In this document: positions 33,243-41,992 of the stretch, piece by piece
Layout: every line of letters starts with the position of its first letter
Position numbering within the stretch: the stretch's first letter is position 1
DNA from: Roseomonas sp.
GTDB taxonomy: Bacteria; Pseudomonadota; Alphaproteobacteria; Acetobacterales; Acetobacteraceae
Reading direction: 5' to 3'
Assembly: GCA_020249265.1 (NCBI GenBank)
Contig: JADCGA010000008.1
Span: 121,004-173,092 of the forward strand
Length of the DNA stretch: 52,089 nt
Notes under the pieces: model-generated
Database searches by the model: none
What the model saw: only the letters and a program-made list of their open reading frames with translations
Told to the model about the DNA's origin: nothing
Position numbers and translations under genes: made by a program

Positions 33243-34498
33243 CAGGCGGCTTCCGCCAAAAGCCCATCCGCATCGGCACCAATCACGCGCAGGCGGCGGA
33301 TTTCACCCGGCTGCCCCGCGCTACCCAGCAAGCGCAGTGGCGCGAAATATTCCGTATGGCCGCGATCGGGATGTTCCAACAAAACCTGCTCCTCCTGCCC
33401 CAGCCGCGCCGTGTAATAGCGCGCCGCCGCCGCCGCGCCCGCTTCCCGCAATCGCGCCGCCCGTGCGCGACGCTGCGGCACCGGCATTTGTGGCATGCGC
33501 GCTGCCGGCGTGCCTGGGCGTTCCGAATAGGGAAAGACATGCAGGAAAGAGAGATCGCAGGCGCTCACAAGGCTAAGACTCTCCTGAAATTGCGCTTCGG
33601 TTTCAGTCGGGAAACCCGCAATCAGATCAGCACCAAAGACGATATCGGGCCGCAGCCGCCGCGCCTTTTCAGCCAACGCAATCGCATCCGCGCGCAAATG
33701 CCGCCGCTTCATGCGCTTCAGGATCAAATCCGATCCATGCTGCAAGGAAAGATGCAAATGCGGCATCAGGCGTGGTTCTTCCGCAATCAGCCGCCACAGG
33801 TCTTCATCCACTTCCACGGGATCGAGCGATGACAAGCGCAGCCGTGGCAATTCCGGCACGAGGGCCAAAACGCGGCGGATCATTTGCCCAAGCGTAGGGC
33901 TGCCCGGCAGATCAGGCCCGTAGGAAGTGACATCAACGCCCGTCAGCACCGCTTCCCGATACCCCGCAGCCACCAAGGCGCGAAGCTGTTCGACAATGGC
34001 GCCGATGGGGACAGATCGTGACGGCCCGCGCCCGAAGGGGATGACGCAAAAGGTGCAGCGATGATCACAGCCCTGCTGCACCTGCACGAAAGCGCGCGCC
34101 CGGCCAGCGAATTCCGTCACCAAATGGGCCGAGGTTTCCCGCGCGGCCATGATGTCGCTGACAGGTGCGGGCGGCGCATCCAAAGCGGCCCAAGTTTCGG
34201 GCTTCAGCTTCTCGGCATTGCCGATCACACGCTCCACCCCCGGCAAGGCAGCCCATTTATCAGGCGCGATTTGCGCCGCGCAGCCGGTCACGATGATGCG
34301 CGCGCCAGGATTATCCCGATGCGCCTTCCTGATCGCCTGCCGCGCCTGGCGTTCCGCTTCCGCCGTGACCGCGCAGGTATTGACGATGATGGCATTGCGC
34401 TGCCCGGCCTTGCTGGCCAGGTCGCGCATTGCCTCACTCTCATAGGTATTGAGCCGGCAGCCGAAGCTGAGCAGCCGAGGGGCTTCCGTGGCGCTCAT
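33242..34498 (-). CDS. mtaB: tRNA t6A37 methylthiotransferase
   Basis: 418 residues. This radical-SAM enzyme converts t6A37 to ms2t6A in ANN-reading tRNAs. The N-terminal UPF0004 domain carries three auxiliary-cluster cysteines (SFGCRLN, NTCAVT, TGCAAQ). The radical SAM domain has C-x3-C-x2-C in [12 protein letters not shown]-terminal TRAM-like region follows (about 350-418). The short CRLN N-terminus separates it from MiaB and RimO. It overlaps dapF by 4 bp (ATGA) and ftsY by one base. No oddities. Confidence 0.95.
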   Translation of the reverse strand: MSATEAPRLLSFGCRLNTYESEAMRDLASKAGQRNAIIVNTCAVTAEAERQARQAIRKAHRDNPGARIIVTGCAAQIAPDKWAALPGVERVIGNAEKLKPETWAALDAPPAPVSDIMAARETSAHLVTEFAGRARAFVQVQQGCDHRCTFCVIPFGRGPSRSVPIGAIVEQLRALVAAGYREAVLTGVDVTSYGPDLPGSPTLGQMIRRVLALVPELPRLRLSSLDPVEVDEDLWRLIAEEPRLMPHLHLSLQHGSDLILKRMKRRHLRADAIALAEKARRLRPDIVFGADLIAGFPTETEAQFQESLSLVSACDLSFLHVFPYSERPGTPAARMPQMPVPQRRARAARLREAGAAAAARYYTARLGQEEQVLLEHPDRGHTEYFAPLRLLGSAGQPGEIRRLRVIGADADGLLAEAA

Positions 34499-35322
34499 GA
34501 AAGCAATGCCTTGGGATCAACCTGCCCGATAAAGGCAGTGGCGACGGGGCCGGTCATCAGTACGTGGCCATCTGCGCGCCATTCCATCAGAAGATCGCCG
34601 CCCGGCATGGAAATCCGCGCTGCCCGCCCGGTCAGGCCGCGACGATGGGCATTGACGATCGTGGCACAGGCACCGGAACCACAGGCGAGCGTCAACCCCG
34701 CACCGCGTTCCCAAACGACAAGGCGCAAATGATCCTGCGATATCACCTGCACAAAGCCGATATTGGCGCGGTCCGGGAAAATCGGGTCATGTTCCAGGCG
34801 CGGGCCGATCTGATTGATCGGCAGCGCATCCAAATCGGGCACGAAAAAAGTCGCATGGGGATTGCCCATGGAACAGGCAGCGGGATCAGCGACACCGCCC
34901 AAAGCGAGCGGCAGATGCAGCGTATCCACCTCCCGCGCGAGCGGCACATCCTGCCAGCCTAATCGTGCCGACCCCATATCAACCCGCCACATCCCGCCCG
35001 GCATCGCCTCGCTCGGCAAATCGCCGGCAATGGTCCGCACCACCACCCGCGCCTTGCCGGTTTCCGCAGCGACCAGGGAAGCGATGCACCGCGTGGCATT
35101 GCCGCAGGCGCCGGCTTCCGAACCATCCGGGTTATGGATACGCATAAAAATATCGGCGCCGGGCGGCGGGGGCTCCAGAATGATCAATTGGTCGCAGCCG
35201 ATGCCACGCCGGCGATCCGCCAGCGCCACAATCTGGGCCGATGTCAGCCCAAGCGGCGCGGCGCGGCCATCCAGCACCACGAAATCATTGCCGAGCCCAT
35301 GCATCTTGCGGAAGGAAAACAT
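34495..35322 (-). CDS. dapF: Diaminopimelate epimerase
   Basis: 275 residues, standard length. It interconverts LL- and meso-diaminopimelate for lysine and peptidoglycan synthesis. The catalytic cysteine pair is present in GACGNATRC and [11 protein letters not shown]. The N-terminal [16 protein letters not shown] is the DapF signature. It is first of three overlapping genes (mtaB, ftsY follow), with a repeat element directly upstream of the ATG (12 bp away), so the operon promoter must lie in or beyond that element. Confidence 0.97.
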   Translation of the reverse strand: MFSFRKMHGLGNDFVVLDGRAAPLGLTSAQIVALADRRRGIGCDQLIILEPPPPGADIFMRIHNPDGSEAGACGNATRCIASLVAAETGKARVVVRTIAGDLPSEAMPGGMWRVDMGSARLGWQDVPLAREVDTLHLPLALGGVADPAACSMGNPHATFFVPDLDALPINQIGPRLEHDPIFPDRANIGFVQVISQDHLRLVVWERGAGLTLACGSGACATIVNAHRRGLTGRAARISMPGGDLLMEWRADGHVLMTGPVATAFIGQVDPKALLS

Positions 35323-35334
35323 GGGCGGAGATAT

Positions 35335-35436
35335 AGAGCATTTTCAAGCCAAGTGGAATCACTTGGCGGCTCGGAAAATGCGACCAGACAAAGGTTTAGA
35401 GCGGTTCCCGTACCCCCGTGAACGGGGATCGCTCTA
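35335..35436. repeat. Two-hairpin intergenic repeat, copy 1 (RIME-like)
   Basis: Hairpin 1: GCATTTTC (35338-35345) pairs with GAAAATGC (35374-35381), enclosing AGCC/GGCT and CCAAGTG/CACTTGG arms. Hairpin 2: TAGAGCG (35397-35403) pairs with CGCTCTA (35430-35436), enclosing a TTCCCGT/ACGGGGA arm. Its first 50 bases are identical to copy 2 at 50.46 kb. The layout matches the palindromic RIME-type elements of alphaproteobacteria. It sits between cheZ (3' end) and dapF (5' end), both on the minus strand. Confidence 0.88.
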
Positions 35437-35484
35437 GGCCGCCCAGCGCCGAACCGGAACCCGCTAACGGAGCCGGCGCAAGAT

Positions 35485-36105
35485 TTACCCGTTCAGCAGC
35501 CGGTCAATCTCATCCTGTGCCAGATCGGGGCCAGCCTGTTTCGGGTCCGCCACGGTTTGCACCACGCCCTTCAACTCCACCTTGGGGCGGGAGGCATTGG
35601 GGCCGGGTTGGGCGTTTTCGGGCAGGATGTCTTCCAGGATCGATTCCACCTGCTGCAAGTCACGGATGGCGCGGCGGATGCGCTGGCCGGTCAAATCCTG
35701 GAAGGAACAGGCTTCAAAAATGGCATTCACCTTTTCGGTGATGGCCGGCAGTGCATCCGGGCTGCCAGGACCCTTTTCCAACCATTCCTGAATGGCCTCA
35801 GCGGCTTCCAGAATGGTATTGGCGGCTGCTTCCGTCGCCTGGACCACCGCCTCAAGTTCCTGGCCGGAGGTGCGATTGCCCGGCTGAGGCGCGGAAATCA
35901 TGCCAGCGATTCTTTCATGAACGGAAGATATCTGGCTGGCCAGGTTTTCCTCGCTCATGCCCAGAAGCTGTACGCTGGCGGATACCTCGGCGCTCACTTC
36001 GGAAATGCGGCGGTCCATAAAGGCGCGCAAATCGCCGAAAAGGGGCTCCATAGCGGCCCTGAGCACTTCCGGGTCCGGCAGCGTATCCGCTTGCGAATGC
36101 GACAT
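35485..36105 (-). CDS. cheZ: CheZ-family CheY-P phosphatase
   Basis: 206 residues from the ATG at 36105; the open frame upstream to 36375 is GC-rich leader, not CheZ. The catalytic signature FQDLTGQR contains D137 and Q141, which orient water on phospho-CheY. The long helical hairpin before it (about 85-160) is the dimer bundle. After a proline-rich linker the protein ends AQDEIDRLLNG, the amphipathic CheY-docking helix. It resets the flagellar switch in chemotaxis. No other che or fla genes are in the window, so it is a stray member of that regulon. It diverges from rpmI by 245 bp. Confidence 0.92.
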   Translation of the reverse strand: MSHSQADTLPDPEVLRAAMEPLFGDLRAFMDRRISEVSAEVSASVQLLGMSEENLASQISSVHERIAGMISAPQPGNRTSGQELEAVVQATEAAANTILEAAEAIQEWLEKGPGSPDALPAITEKVNAIFEACSFQDLTGQRIRRAIRDLQQVESILEDILPENAQPGPNASRPKVELKGVVQTVADPKQAGPDLAQDEIDRLLNG

Positions 36106-36205
36106 GAGACTTCGTCCTGAATCCAAAGGGCGGCCAAACCGCCGGGTGATCACGGGCGCATTAAACACCCATAAAGGTGAAATCTCCGTTTCCCCGGGGC
36201 GGGTC

Positions 36206-36234
36206 TTGTGTGGAAAACTTTGCGGCGCTATAGC
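36206..36234 (+). promoter_or_regulatory. Candidate sigma-70 promoter for rpmI-rplT
   Basis: TTGTGT (36206-36211) and TATAGC (36229-36234) are separated by 17 bp, about 115 bp upstream of rpmI. The transcribed leader would include a CCGCA/TGCGG hairpin near 36287-36301. infC is not adjacent, so the ribosomal genes need their own promoter here. Hexamers are imperfect. Confidence 0.5.
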
Positions 36235-36350
36235 CCCGCCTCCCGCGCCGTGGCCCCCTGGACATGCCCGGCCGGAACCCCCTTCCCACCGCATGGTGCG
36301 GCCCCAGCAATGGGTGCAAGGCGGAAGGGCTGACCCCATAGGAGGGCCAA

Positions 36351-36557
36351 ATGTCCAAGATGAAGACGAAATCAAGTGTGAAAAAGCGCTTCCGTCTGAC
36401 CGCGACCGGCAAGGTCAAGGCGGGCGGGGGCTTCAAGCGCCATATGCTATCCTCCAAGGCTTCCAAGATGAAGCGCCAGAACCGCGGGACCTTCGTGCTG
36501 GATAAGCAGGATGGTGATACCGTGAAGCAGTGGCTGCCCTATGGGCTGGACCGGTAA
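36351..36557 (+). CDS. rpmI: Ribosomal protein bL35
   Basis: 68 residues, basic, with the bL35 pattern [20 protein letters not shown] followed by a [20 protein letters not shown] stretch. The start at 36351 has AGGAGGG 4 nt upstream; an ATG three codons in (36360) is the start in many annotations. It is the first gene of the rpmI-rplT pair. In many bacteria infC precedes it; here cheZ diverges instead, so infC has moved. Confidence 0.97.
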   Translation: MSKMKTKSSVKKRFRLTATGKVKAGGGFKRHMLSSKASKMKRQNRGTFVLDKQDGDTVKQWLPYGLDR

Positions 36558-36572
36558 AGGGAGGGACGCAAA

Positions 36573-36932
36573 ATGGCTCGTGTAAAACGCGGCGTTACGA
36601 AGCACGCCCGCCACAAGAAAATTCTCAAGCTTTCGGAAGGCTATGTTGGCCGGTCCGGCACCGCCTATCGCCCCGCTTTGGAGCGGGTGGAGAAGGCGCT
36701 GCAATATGCCTATCGCGACCGTCGCAACAAGAAGCGCGACTTCCGCGGCCTTTGGATCCAGCGCATCAACGCTGCCGTCCGTGAGCATGGCCTGACCTAT
36801 TCCCGCTTCATCGCCGGCATTAAGGCGGCGGGGATTGAGATGGACCGTAAGGTGATGGCGGCGCTTGCCTTTGACGAACCGGCGGCCTTCGCGGCGCTGG
36901 TGGAAAAGGCGAAGGCGGCCGGCGCCGCCTGA
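36573..36932 (+). CDS. rplT: Ribosomal protein bL20
   Basis: 119 residues. [20 protein letters not shown] opens the long RNA-binding N-terminal helix; the globular C-terminal part follows with [18 protein letters not shown] and a final [10 protein letters not shown]. It binds 23S rRNA early in 50S assembly and in several bacteria represses its own operon. It starts 15 bp after rpmI with GGGAGGG as ribosome site. Two hairpins follow before pheS. Confidence 0.98.
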   Translation: MARVKRGVTKHARHKKILKLSEGYVGRSGTAYRPALERVEKALQYAYRDRRNKKRDFRGLWIQRINAAVREHGLTYSRFIAGIKAAGIEMDRKVMAALAFDEPAAFAALVEKAKAAGAA

Positions 36933-36938
36933 TTACCG

Positions 36939-36961
36939 CCGCCCCGGGAGATCCGGGGCGG
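36939..36961 (+). terminator. Strong hairpin after rplT (terminator or attenuator)
   Basis: CCGCCCCGG (36939-36947) pairs perfectly with CCGGGGCGG (36953-36961), 9 bp with a 5-nt loop, starting 6 bp after the rplT stop. No T-run follows. Confidence 0.65.
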
Positions 36962-36977
36962 AGACCCAGCATCTCGC

Positions 36978-37014
36978 AAGGGCCGCTTCCTGGTTAGCCG
37001 GGGATGCGGCCCTT
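36978..37014 (+). terminator. Second hairpin before pheS (terminator or attenuator)
   Basis: AAGGGCCGC (36978-36986) pairs with GCGGCCCTT (37006-37014); a T residue and GCTCATTT follow. It ends 21 bp before the pheS ATG, so it may reduce read-through into pheST. No phenylalanine-rich leader peptide was found. Confidence 0.65.
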
Positions 37015-37035
37015 TGCTCATTTGGACCTGCCCGC

Positions 37036-38115
37036 ATGACCGATGATCTTGCCGCCCTTAGGGCCGAAACCGAAACCGCGATTGCCGCCGCCGCCGATCC
37101 CCGCGCGCTGGATGCGGTACGGGTTGCCGTGCTTGGCAAGTCCGGCAGCCTGACCGCGCTGCTGAAGGGCCTTGGGGCCGTCGCCCCTGAAGCACGTAAG
37201 GAACGCGGCGCGGCGCTGAACCAGGTGAAGGCGACGATTGAAGCCGCTTTGGAAGCGCAGCGCGCCGTGGTGGAAGCCCGTGCCTTGGATGCGCGCCTGG
37301 CCGCCGAACGCATGGATGTATCCCTGCCGCCGCGCCCCTTTGCGCCTGGTACGGCAGCCGAAGGCGGCATCCATCCCATTGCACGCACGATGGAAGAACT
37401 CACCACGCTTTTCGGCGCCATGGGCTTCAAGGTGGCGGAAGGGCCCGATATCGAAAGCGATTGGCATAATTTCGGCGCGCTCAATATCCCGGATCACCAT
37501 CCGGCGCGGCAGGATCATGATACGTTTTACGTGCCGGCCGTGGATGGCAGGCGCCCCGTGCTGCGCACGCATACATCGCCCGTGCAAATCCGCACCATGC
37601 TGACTGAAGCACCGCCCATTCGTGTGATTGTGCCCGGGCGCACCTATCGCGCGGATCATGATGCGACGCATTCGCCGATGTTTCATCAGGTAGAAGGCCT
37701 GGTAATTGATCGCAACATCCATCTCGGTCATTTGAAGGGCTGCCTGATTGATTTCCTGCGCGCCTTTTTCGGCATTGCCGATTTGCCGGTGCGGTTCCGC
37801 GCTTCCTATTTCCCCTTCACAGAACCTTCCATGGAAGTGGATATCGGCTGGAGCCGCAAAACCGGCGAATTGGGTAAGGGTGGCGATTGGCTGGAGATTT
37901 TGGGCTCTGGCATGGTGCATCCCAAGGTACTCGCCAATTGCGGCATTGATCCGCGCGAATGGCAGGGCTTCGCCTTCGGCATGGGGATTGAACGCATCAC
38001 CATGCTGAAACACGGCATTCCCGATCTGCGCCCCTTCTATGAGGCCGATATCCGCTGGCTGCGCCATTACTGCGCCGATCCGCTTTCACCACCTTCTTTG
38101 GTGGAAGGAGTGTAA
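37036..38115 (+). CDS. pheS: Phenylalanyl-tRNA synthetase alpha subunit
   Basis: 359 residues from the ATG at 37036. N-terminal coiled coil (about 1-95) for tRNA contact, then the class II catalytic domain. Motif 1 region is [19 protein letters not shown], motif 2 [19 protein letters not shown], and motif 3 [17 protein letters not shown]. The alpha subunit binds ATP and phenylalanine in the (alpha-beta)2 enzyme. It lies 4 bp upstream of pheT. The hairpins between rplT and pheS suggest partly independent expression. Confidence 0.98.
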   Translation: MTDDLAALRAETETAIAAAADPRALDAVRVAVLGKSGSLTALLKGLGAVAPEARKERGAALNQVKATIEAALEAQRAVVEARALDARLAAERMDVSLPPRPFAPGTAAEGGIHPIARTMEELTTLFGAMGFKVAEGPDIESDWHNFGALNIPDHHPARQDHDTFYVPAVDGRRPVLRTHTSPVQIRTMLTEAPPIRVIVPGRTYRADHDATHSPMFHQVEGLVIDRNIHLGHLKGCLIDFLRAFFGIADLPVRFRASYFPFTEPSMEVDIGWSRKTGELGKGGDWLEILGSGMVHPKVLANCGIDPREWQGFAFGMGIERITMLKHGIPDLRPFYEADIRWLRHYCADPLSPPSLVEGV

Positions 38116-38119
38116 GGCG

Positions 38120-40591
38120 ATGAAATTCACTCTTTCCTGGCTGAAGGCCCATCTTGATACGCAGGCAACGCTTGATGAAATCCTGACCGCGCTGAACACC
38201 ATCGGGCTTGAGGTTGAAGGTGTGGAAGACCGCGGTGCGGCGCTGGCCAATTTCCGCATTGCCCATGTGGTGGAAGCGGAACAGCACCCCAATGCGGATC
38301 GGCTGCGCGCGCTAAAGGTTGATACCGGCGATGGCAAGCTGCTTTCCGTGGTCTGCGGCGCGCCCAACGCACGCGCGGGCATGAAGGGTGTGGCGGCTTT
38401 GCCCGGCGCCTTCATTCCCGGCACCGGCATCACGCTGAAGGCCGGCGAAATTCGTGGCGTGAAATCGGAAGCCATGATGCTTTCCGCGCGCGAAATGGGC
38501 CTGGGCGATGATCACACCGGCATTGTTGATCTGCCGGCGGAAGCGCCACTCGGTGAAGCCTATGTGCGCTGGGCCGGGTTGGATGACCCGATCATTGAAA
38601 TCAGCGTGACACCCAATCGCGGCGATGCGCTTTCCGTCCACGGCGTGGCGCGTGATTTGGCCGCAGCAGGGCTGGGGCGGCTGAAGCCGCTGCCGCAACC
38701 CGCGATCAAACCCGCCTATGCTTCGCCGCTGGTTTGGGAGATTGCTGATCCACGCGCCTGTGATGTCGTGCTGGGCCGCGCCATTCGCGGCGTGAAGAAC
38801 GGGCCTTCGCCGAAATGGTTGCAGGATTGGTTGGTGGCGATTGGCCAGCGCCCGATCAATGCGTTGGTGGATGTGACCAATCTTTTCACCTATGGCCTTG
38901 GCCGCCCGCTGCATGTGTTTGATGTGGCGAAGGTGAAGGGCAAGACGCTGACGATGCGCATGGCACGTGAAGGCGAAAGCCTGCTGGCGCTGAATGGCAA
39001 GACCTACGCGCTGACACCAGAAGATGGCATCATCGCCGATGAAGCCGGGCCGGAAGCGCTTGGCGGCATTATCGGTGGTGAGGCGACGGGCTGCGATGAA
39101 GCCACCACCGAATGCTTCATCGAATGCGCGATTTTCGACCCCGTGCGCATCGCGCTTTCGGGCCGTCGGCATGATGTGCGCACCGATGCGCGCGCGCGCT
39201 TTGAACGCGGCGTGGATCAGGCTTTGCCGCGCTTGGCGCTGGACCTCGCCACGCAAGCGATGATGGAAATTTGCGGCGGTGAGGCCAGCGAAGTGGTCGG
39301 CGCCGGGCCGGAACCCGCCTGGCATCGCCAGGCCAGCCTGCGTTTTAAACGGCTCGCAAGCTATGGCGGCGATGATGTGGCGCCGGATCGCGCGGTTGAA
39401 ATCTTGCAAAGCCTTGGCTTCTCCGTGGCGGCGCGGGATGCGGCGCGCGTCACGGTCAATGTGCCAAGCTGGCGCAATGATGTGGCGGGCAAGGGCGCCT
39501 TGGCTCAGGCGCCTGAATTGTCACCGGAACGCGCCAAGGTTGCTGCCGAAGGCTGCGCCGAAATAGAACCTGAATGCGACTTGCTTGAAGAAGTGCTGCG
39601 CATTCGCGGGCTGAATACCATCGCGCCCGTATCGCTGCCCGTCAGCGGCATCATCCCGCCGCCCGCCTTCACAGCGAAGCAGGCGCGGGCATCCTTGGCG
39701 CGGCGGGTGCTGGCCGCGCGCGGCATGCAGGAAGCAGTGACCTTCGCCTTCATGGAATCCAAGACCGCGGCGCTATTCGGGGAAACACCCGCAGCACTGC
39801 GGCTGGAAAACCCGATTGCGGAGGATTTGGACCAGATGCGCCCAACGCCCGTGGCATCGCTGCTGCTGGCGACGGGGCGCAATGCGGCGCGCGGCTTTGC
39901 CGATGTGGCGCTGTGCGAAATCGGCGCTGCCTATCAGGATGTGACGCCGGAAGGCCAAGCTGCGGTCGCCGCCGGGGTGCGCCATGGCGCCACGCCGCGC
40001 CATTGGGCGGAAGCATCACGCGGCGTGGATGCGCTGGATGCCAAGGGCGATGCCATGGCGGTGCTGGCCGCGCTCGGCCTGCCCATGGCAGCGCTTTCCG
40101 TCACTGCCGATGCGCCGGGCTTTTATCATCCGGGCCGTTCCGGCCAGGTGCGGCAGGGGCCGAAATCCGTGCTGGCCCGCTTTGGTGAAATCCACCCGCG
40201 CGTGCTGGCCGCACTCGACCTGCCAGGCCCTGCCGTCGCGTTTGAGGTATTTCTGGATGCCATCCCGGAACCGAAGCGCCGCAAGAAGGGTGCGCCCGAT
40301 CTGCCTTCCTTCCAGCCGCTGCGCCGAGACTTCGCCTTCCTGGTGGATGAGGGCGTGGCCGCCGAGGCGCTTATCCGCGCCGCGCGCGGGGCGGAACGCA
40401 TACTGATCACCGATGTTGCGCTGTTTGACCGCTATGCCGGGGATAAGTTGCCTCCGGGCAAGGTGAGCCTTGCATTGCAAGTGACTATCCAGCCGCGTGA
40501 TGCGACGCTGACCGACCCACAAATTGAAGCCGTGGCGGAAAAGATTGTCGCGGCGGTCAGTAAGGCAACCGGCGCCGTGCTGCGCGCATGA
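38120..40591 (+). CDS. pheT: Phenylalanyl-tRNA synthetase beta subunit
   Basis: 823 residues from the ATG at 38120, with TAAGGCG just upstream. Domains in order: N-terminal B1 (MKFTLSWLKAHLDT), tRNA-binding EMAP-like fold (about 40-150, HPNADRLRALKVDTGDG), the editing B3/B4 region (about 215-390, with FDPVRIALSGRRHDVRTDARARFERG), B5, the catalytic-like core (about 500-690) and a C-terminal anticodon-binding domain (about 730-823, FQPLRRDFAFLVDE). It binds tRNA-Phe and removes mischarged tyrosine. Complete and ordinary. Confidence 0.98.
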   Translation: MKFTLSWLKAHLDTQATLDEILTALNTIGLEVEGVEDRGAALANFRIAHVVEAEQHPNADRLRALKVDTGDGKLLSVVCGAPNARAGMKGVAALPGAFIPGTGITLKAGEIRGVKSEAMMLSAREMGLGDDHTGIVDLPAEAPLGEAYVRWAGLDDPIIEISVTPNRGDALSVHGVARDLAAAGLGRLKPLPQPAIKPAYASPLVWEIADPRACDVVLGRAIRGVKNGPSPKWLQDWLVAIGQRPINALVDVTNLFTYGLGRPLHVFDVAKVKGKTLTMRMAREGESLLALNGKTYALTPEDGIIADEAGPEALGGIIGGEATGCDEATTECFIECAIFDPVRIALSGRRHDVRTDARARFERGVDQALPRLALDLATQAMMEICGGEASEVVGAGPEPAWHRQASLRFKRLASYGGDDVAPDRAVEILQSLGFSVAARDAARVTVNVPSWRNDVAGKGALAQAPELSPERAKVAAEGCAEIEPECDLLEEVLRIRGLNTIAPVSLPVSGIIPPPAFTAKQARASLARRVLAARGMQEAVTFAFMESKTAALFGETPAALRLENPIAEDLDQMRPTPVASLLLATGRNAARGFADVALCEIGAAYQDVTPEGQAAVAAGVRHGATPRHWAEASRGVDALDAKGDAMAVLAALGLPMAALSVTADAPGFYHPGRSGQVRQGPKSVLARFGEIHPRVLAALDLPGPAVAFEVFLDAIPEPKRRKKGAPDLPSFQPLRRDFAFLVDEGVAAEALIRAARGAERILITDVALFDRYAGDKLPPGKVSLALQVTIQPRDATLTDPQIEAVAEKIVAAVSKATGAVLRA

Positions 40592-40632
40592 GGTTATGTC
40601 ACTTCCCGCAGCCCAACTTGTAAGGCCCCCAA

Positions 40633-40875
40633 ATGCCGGCGCCGAAAAATGCTGCTGCCGGGAAAATCGTGCTTGTGCAGCCCAGCAGCCGCGATCTGGC
40701 AGTAGCGCCACAAGCATCGCCGGATGCATGGCTGCTGACCCTTTTCGGCGTTACGGGCGCCCATAATCTTCCACGTATTGCTGGCCCTGAACGCAACCTG
40801 CTCCGCCGAATTCTCCGCGAGCTTCCCGGCATCACTGCATCCCGTGCGGTTACGATCTCATGCGTTCTGCGGTAG
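40633..40875 (+). CDS. Doubtful small ORF
   Basis: 80 codons from the ATG at 40633, with AAGG about 9 nt upstream, ending at 40875. The product is LVQPSSRDLAVAPQASPDAW-like with a C-terminal basic helix (GPERNLLRRILRELPGI). No family recognised. An overlapping frame on the other strand (40599-40895, TTG start) is no better. The 290-bp space from pheT to the methyltransferase gene may simply be non-coding or hold a decayed gene. Confidence 0.25.
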   Translation: MPAPKNAAAGKIVLVQPSSRDLAVAPQASPDAWLLTLFGVTGAHNLPRIAGPERNLLRRILRELPGITASRAVTISCVLR

Positions 40876-40881
40876 CAGACC

Positions 40882-41973
40882 TCAACGCGGCTCAATCTGT
40901 GAGAGAAAAAGGCTCAGGCTGCCTTGGTCCAGAATTTTTTCGACCGTTGTTGGCTTTGCGTGACCGTCATGATCAATGAACCGAAGCGGGTAGCGTGCTG
41001 CCAAACCATCCAGCGCTTCGCGAGGATTAGCACAGCGATCAGCTCTGAAATCGAGGATGATTTTCAAGGAAGGGCTGCGATCCATCAGGCCCTGCATTCC
41101 CCGCAGCGCATTCTGTTCCAGGGCAGTTGCAGATACAAGCACGAGGTCAGCCGCCCCTGGCTCTAGCCCATCAAGGGTCATGGCCGGGGCGATGCAGCTG
41201 GCCGCACTATCACGACGAAACTGAACAGCCTGATTCGCAACTGCCGGAGGCCCCATCAAAGAAACCGGCATTTCCTTCGCAGCCGCGGCCTGACCCGCGG
41301 CGATGACGCGATGCGCAACAACGATATTGTCTCGACCATTCAGGGACAGGTTACGCCGCAAGAGTTGGAAGAGCCAGGGATTGTATTCCAAGGCAACCAC
41401 ACGCCCTTGCGCATCCACCAATTCACTCATCAGCAGGGCATAGTAGCCATAACCTGCGTCAAGGTCGTAGGCCGTCTCACCGCGATCAAGATTCCTGCAC
41501 AAAAATGCGGTAATCCAATATTGCCAAAACCCTTCCAGCATCAAATGCGGAGCAAGAGAGGTATCCTCGGCATCCACATACATCTTGTAGCGTCCAAGCA
41601 CGCGGCAAAGCACTGTCCCGTCAGGCAGGGGGACGGTGTGTATCCTATCGCGCATGGCTGCTTCAAAATCACGCCGATAGGCGCTTTCGATCAGGGCCTT
41701 GACCGAAGCGATGTCACGCCTGCCATAGCCGGAGTGAAGTTCTTTCACAGCAGCCTGCAAGCGCGCGACTTCGGAACGGAGATAAAACAGACCTTGCGCG
41801 CCCCCCCCGGAAGGGCCATTCCCCGTCATGCGATTGATGAATTGCCGGAGAAGACCAGGCGGTTGAGGCGGAGCAGAATCCTGCACGATGGGGACATTTC
41901 CGTTGCGACGCAGTTGTGATGGGTTTAATAGATGCCATTGATTCTCTTGATCAAGGCCGGTTTGACGCTTCAA
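40882..41973 (-). CDS. FkbM-like SAM-dependent methyltransferase
   Basis: Up to 363 residues, but the start is uncertain: 41973 is a TTG, a GTG occurs at 41886 and an ATG at 41829, none with a clear ribosome site. The core (about 165-225) is a Rossmann methyltransferase: YDLDAGYGYYALLMSELV, then GRVVALEYNPWLFQLLRRNL. This is the FkbM layout (normally DVGANxGxxTLL), but the glycine loop reads DAGYGY and the acidic residue is in ALEYNP. The C-terminal half has DGLEPGAADLVLVSATALE and a closing KILDQGSLSLFLSQIEPR. FkbM relatives O-methylate sugars or polyketides. Codon use is less GC-biased than neighbours, which suggests transfer. Confidence 0.7.
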   Translation of the reverse strand: MKRQTGLDQENQWHLLNPSQLRRNGNVPIVQDSAPPQPPGLLRQFINRMTGNGPSGGGAQGLFYLRSEVARLQAAVKELHSGYGRRDIASVKALIESAYRRDFEAAMRDRIHTVPLPDGTVLCRVLGRYKMYVDAEDTSLAPHLMLEGFWQYWITAFLCRNLDRGETAYDLDAGYGYYALLMSELVDAQGRVVALEYNPWLFQLLRRNLSLNGRDNIVVAHRVIAAGQAAAAKEMPVSLMGPPAVANQAVQFRRDSAASCIAPAMTLDGLEPGAADLVLVSATALEQNALRGMQGLMDRSPSLKIILDFRADRCANPREALDGLAARYPLRFIDHDGHAKPTTVEKILDQGSLSLFLSQIEPR

Positions 41974-41992
41974 CCCAGAAAGGAAGCCACGA

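Noticed and set aside
40599-40895. Minus-strand 98-codon frame after the methyltransferase gene
   Set aside because: TTG start, basic low-complexity product with no family, and it competes with an equally weak plus-strand frame; not called.
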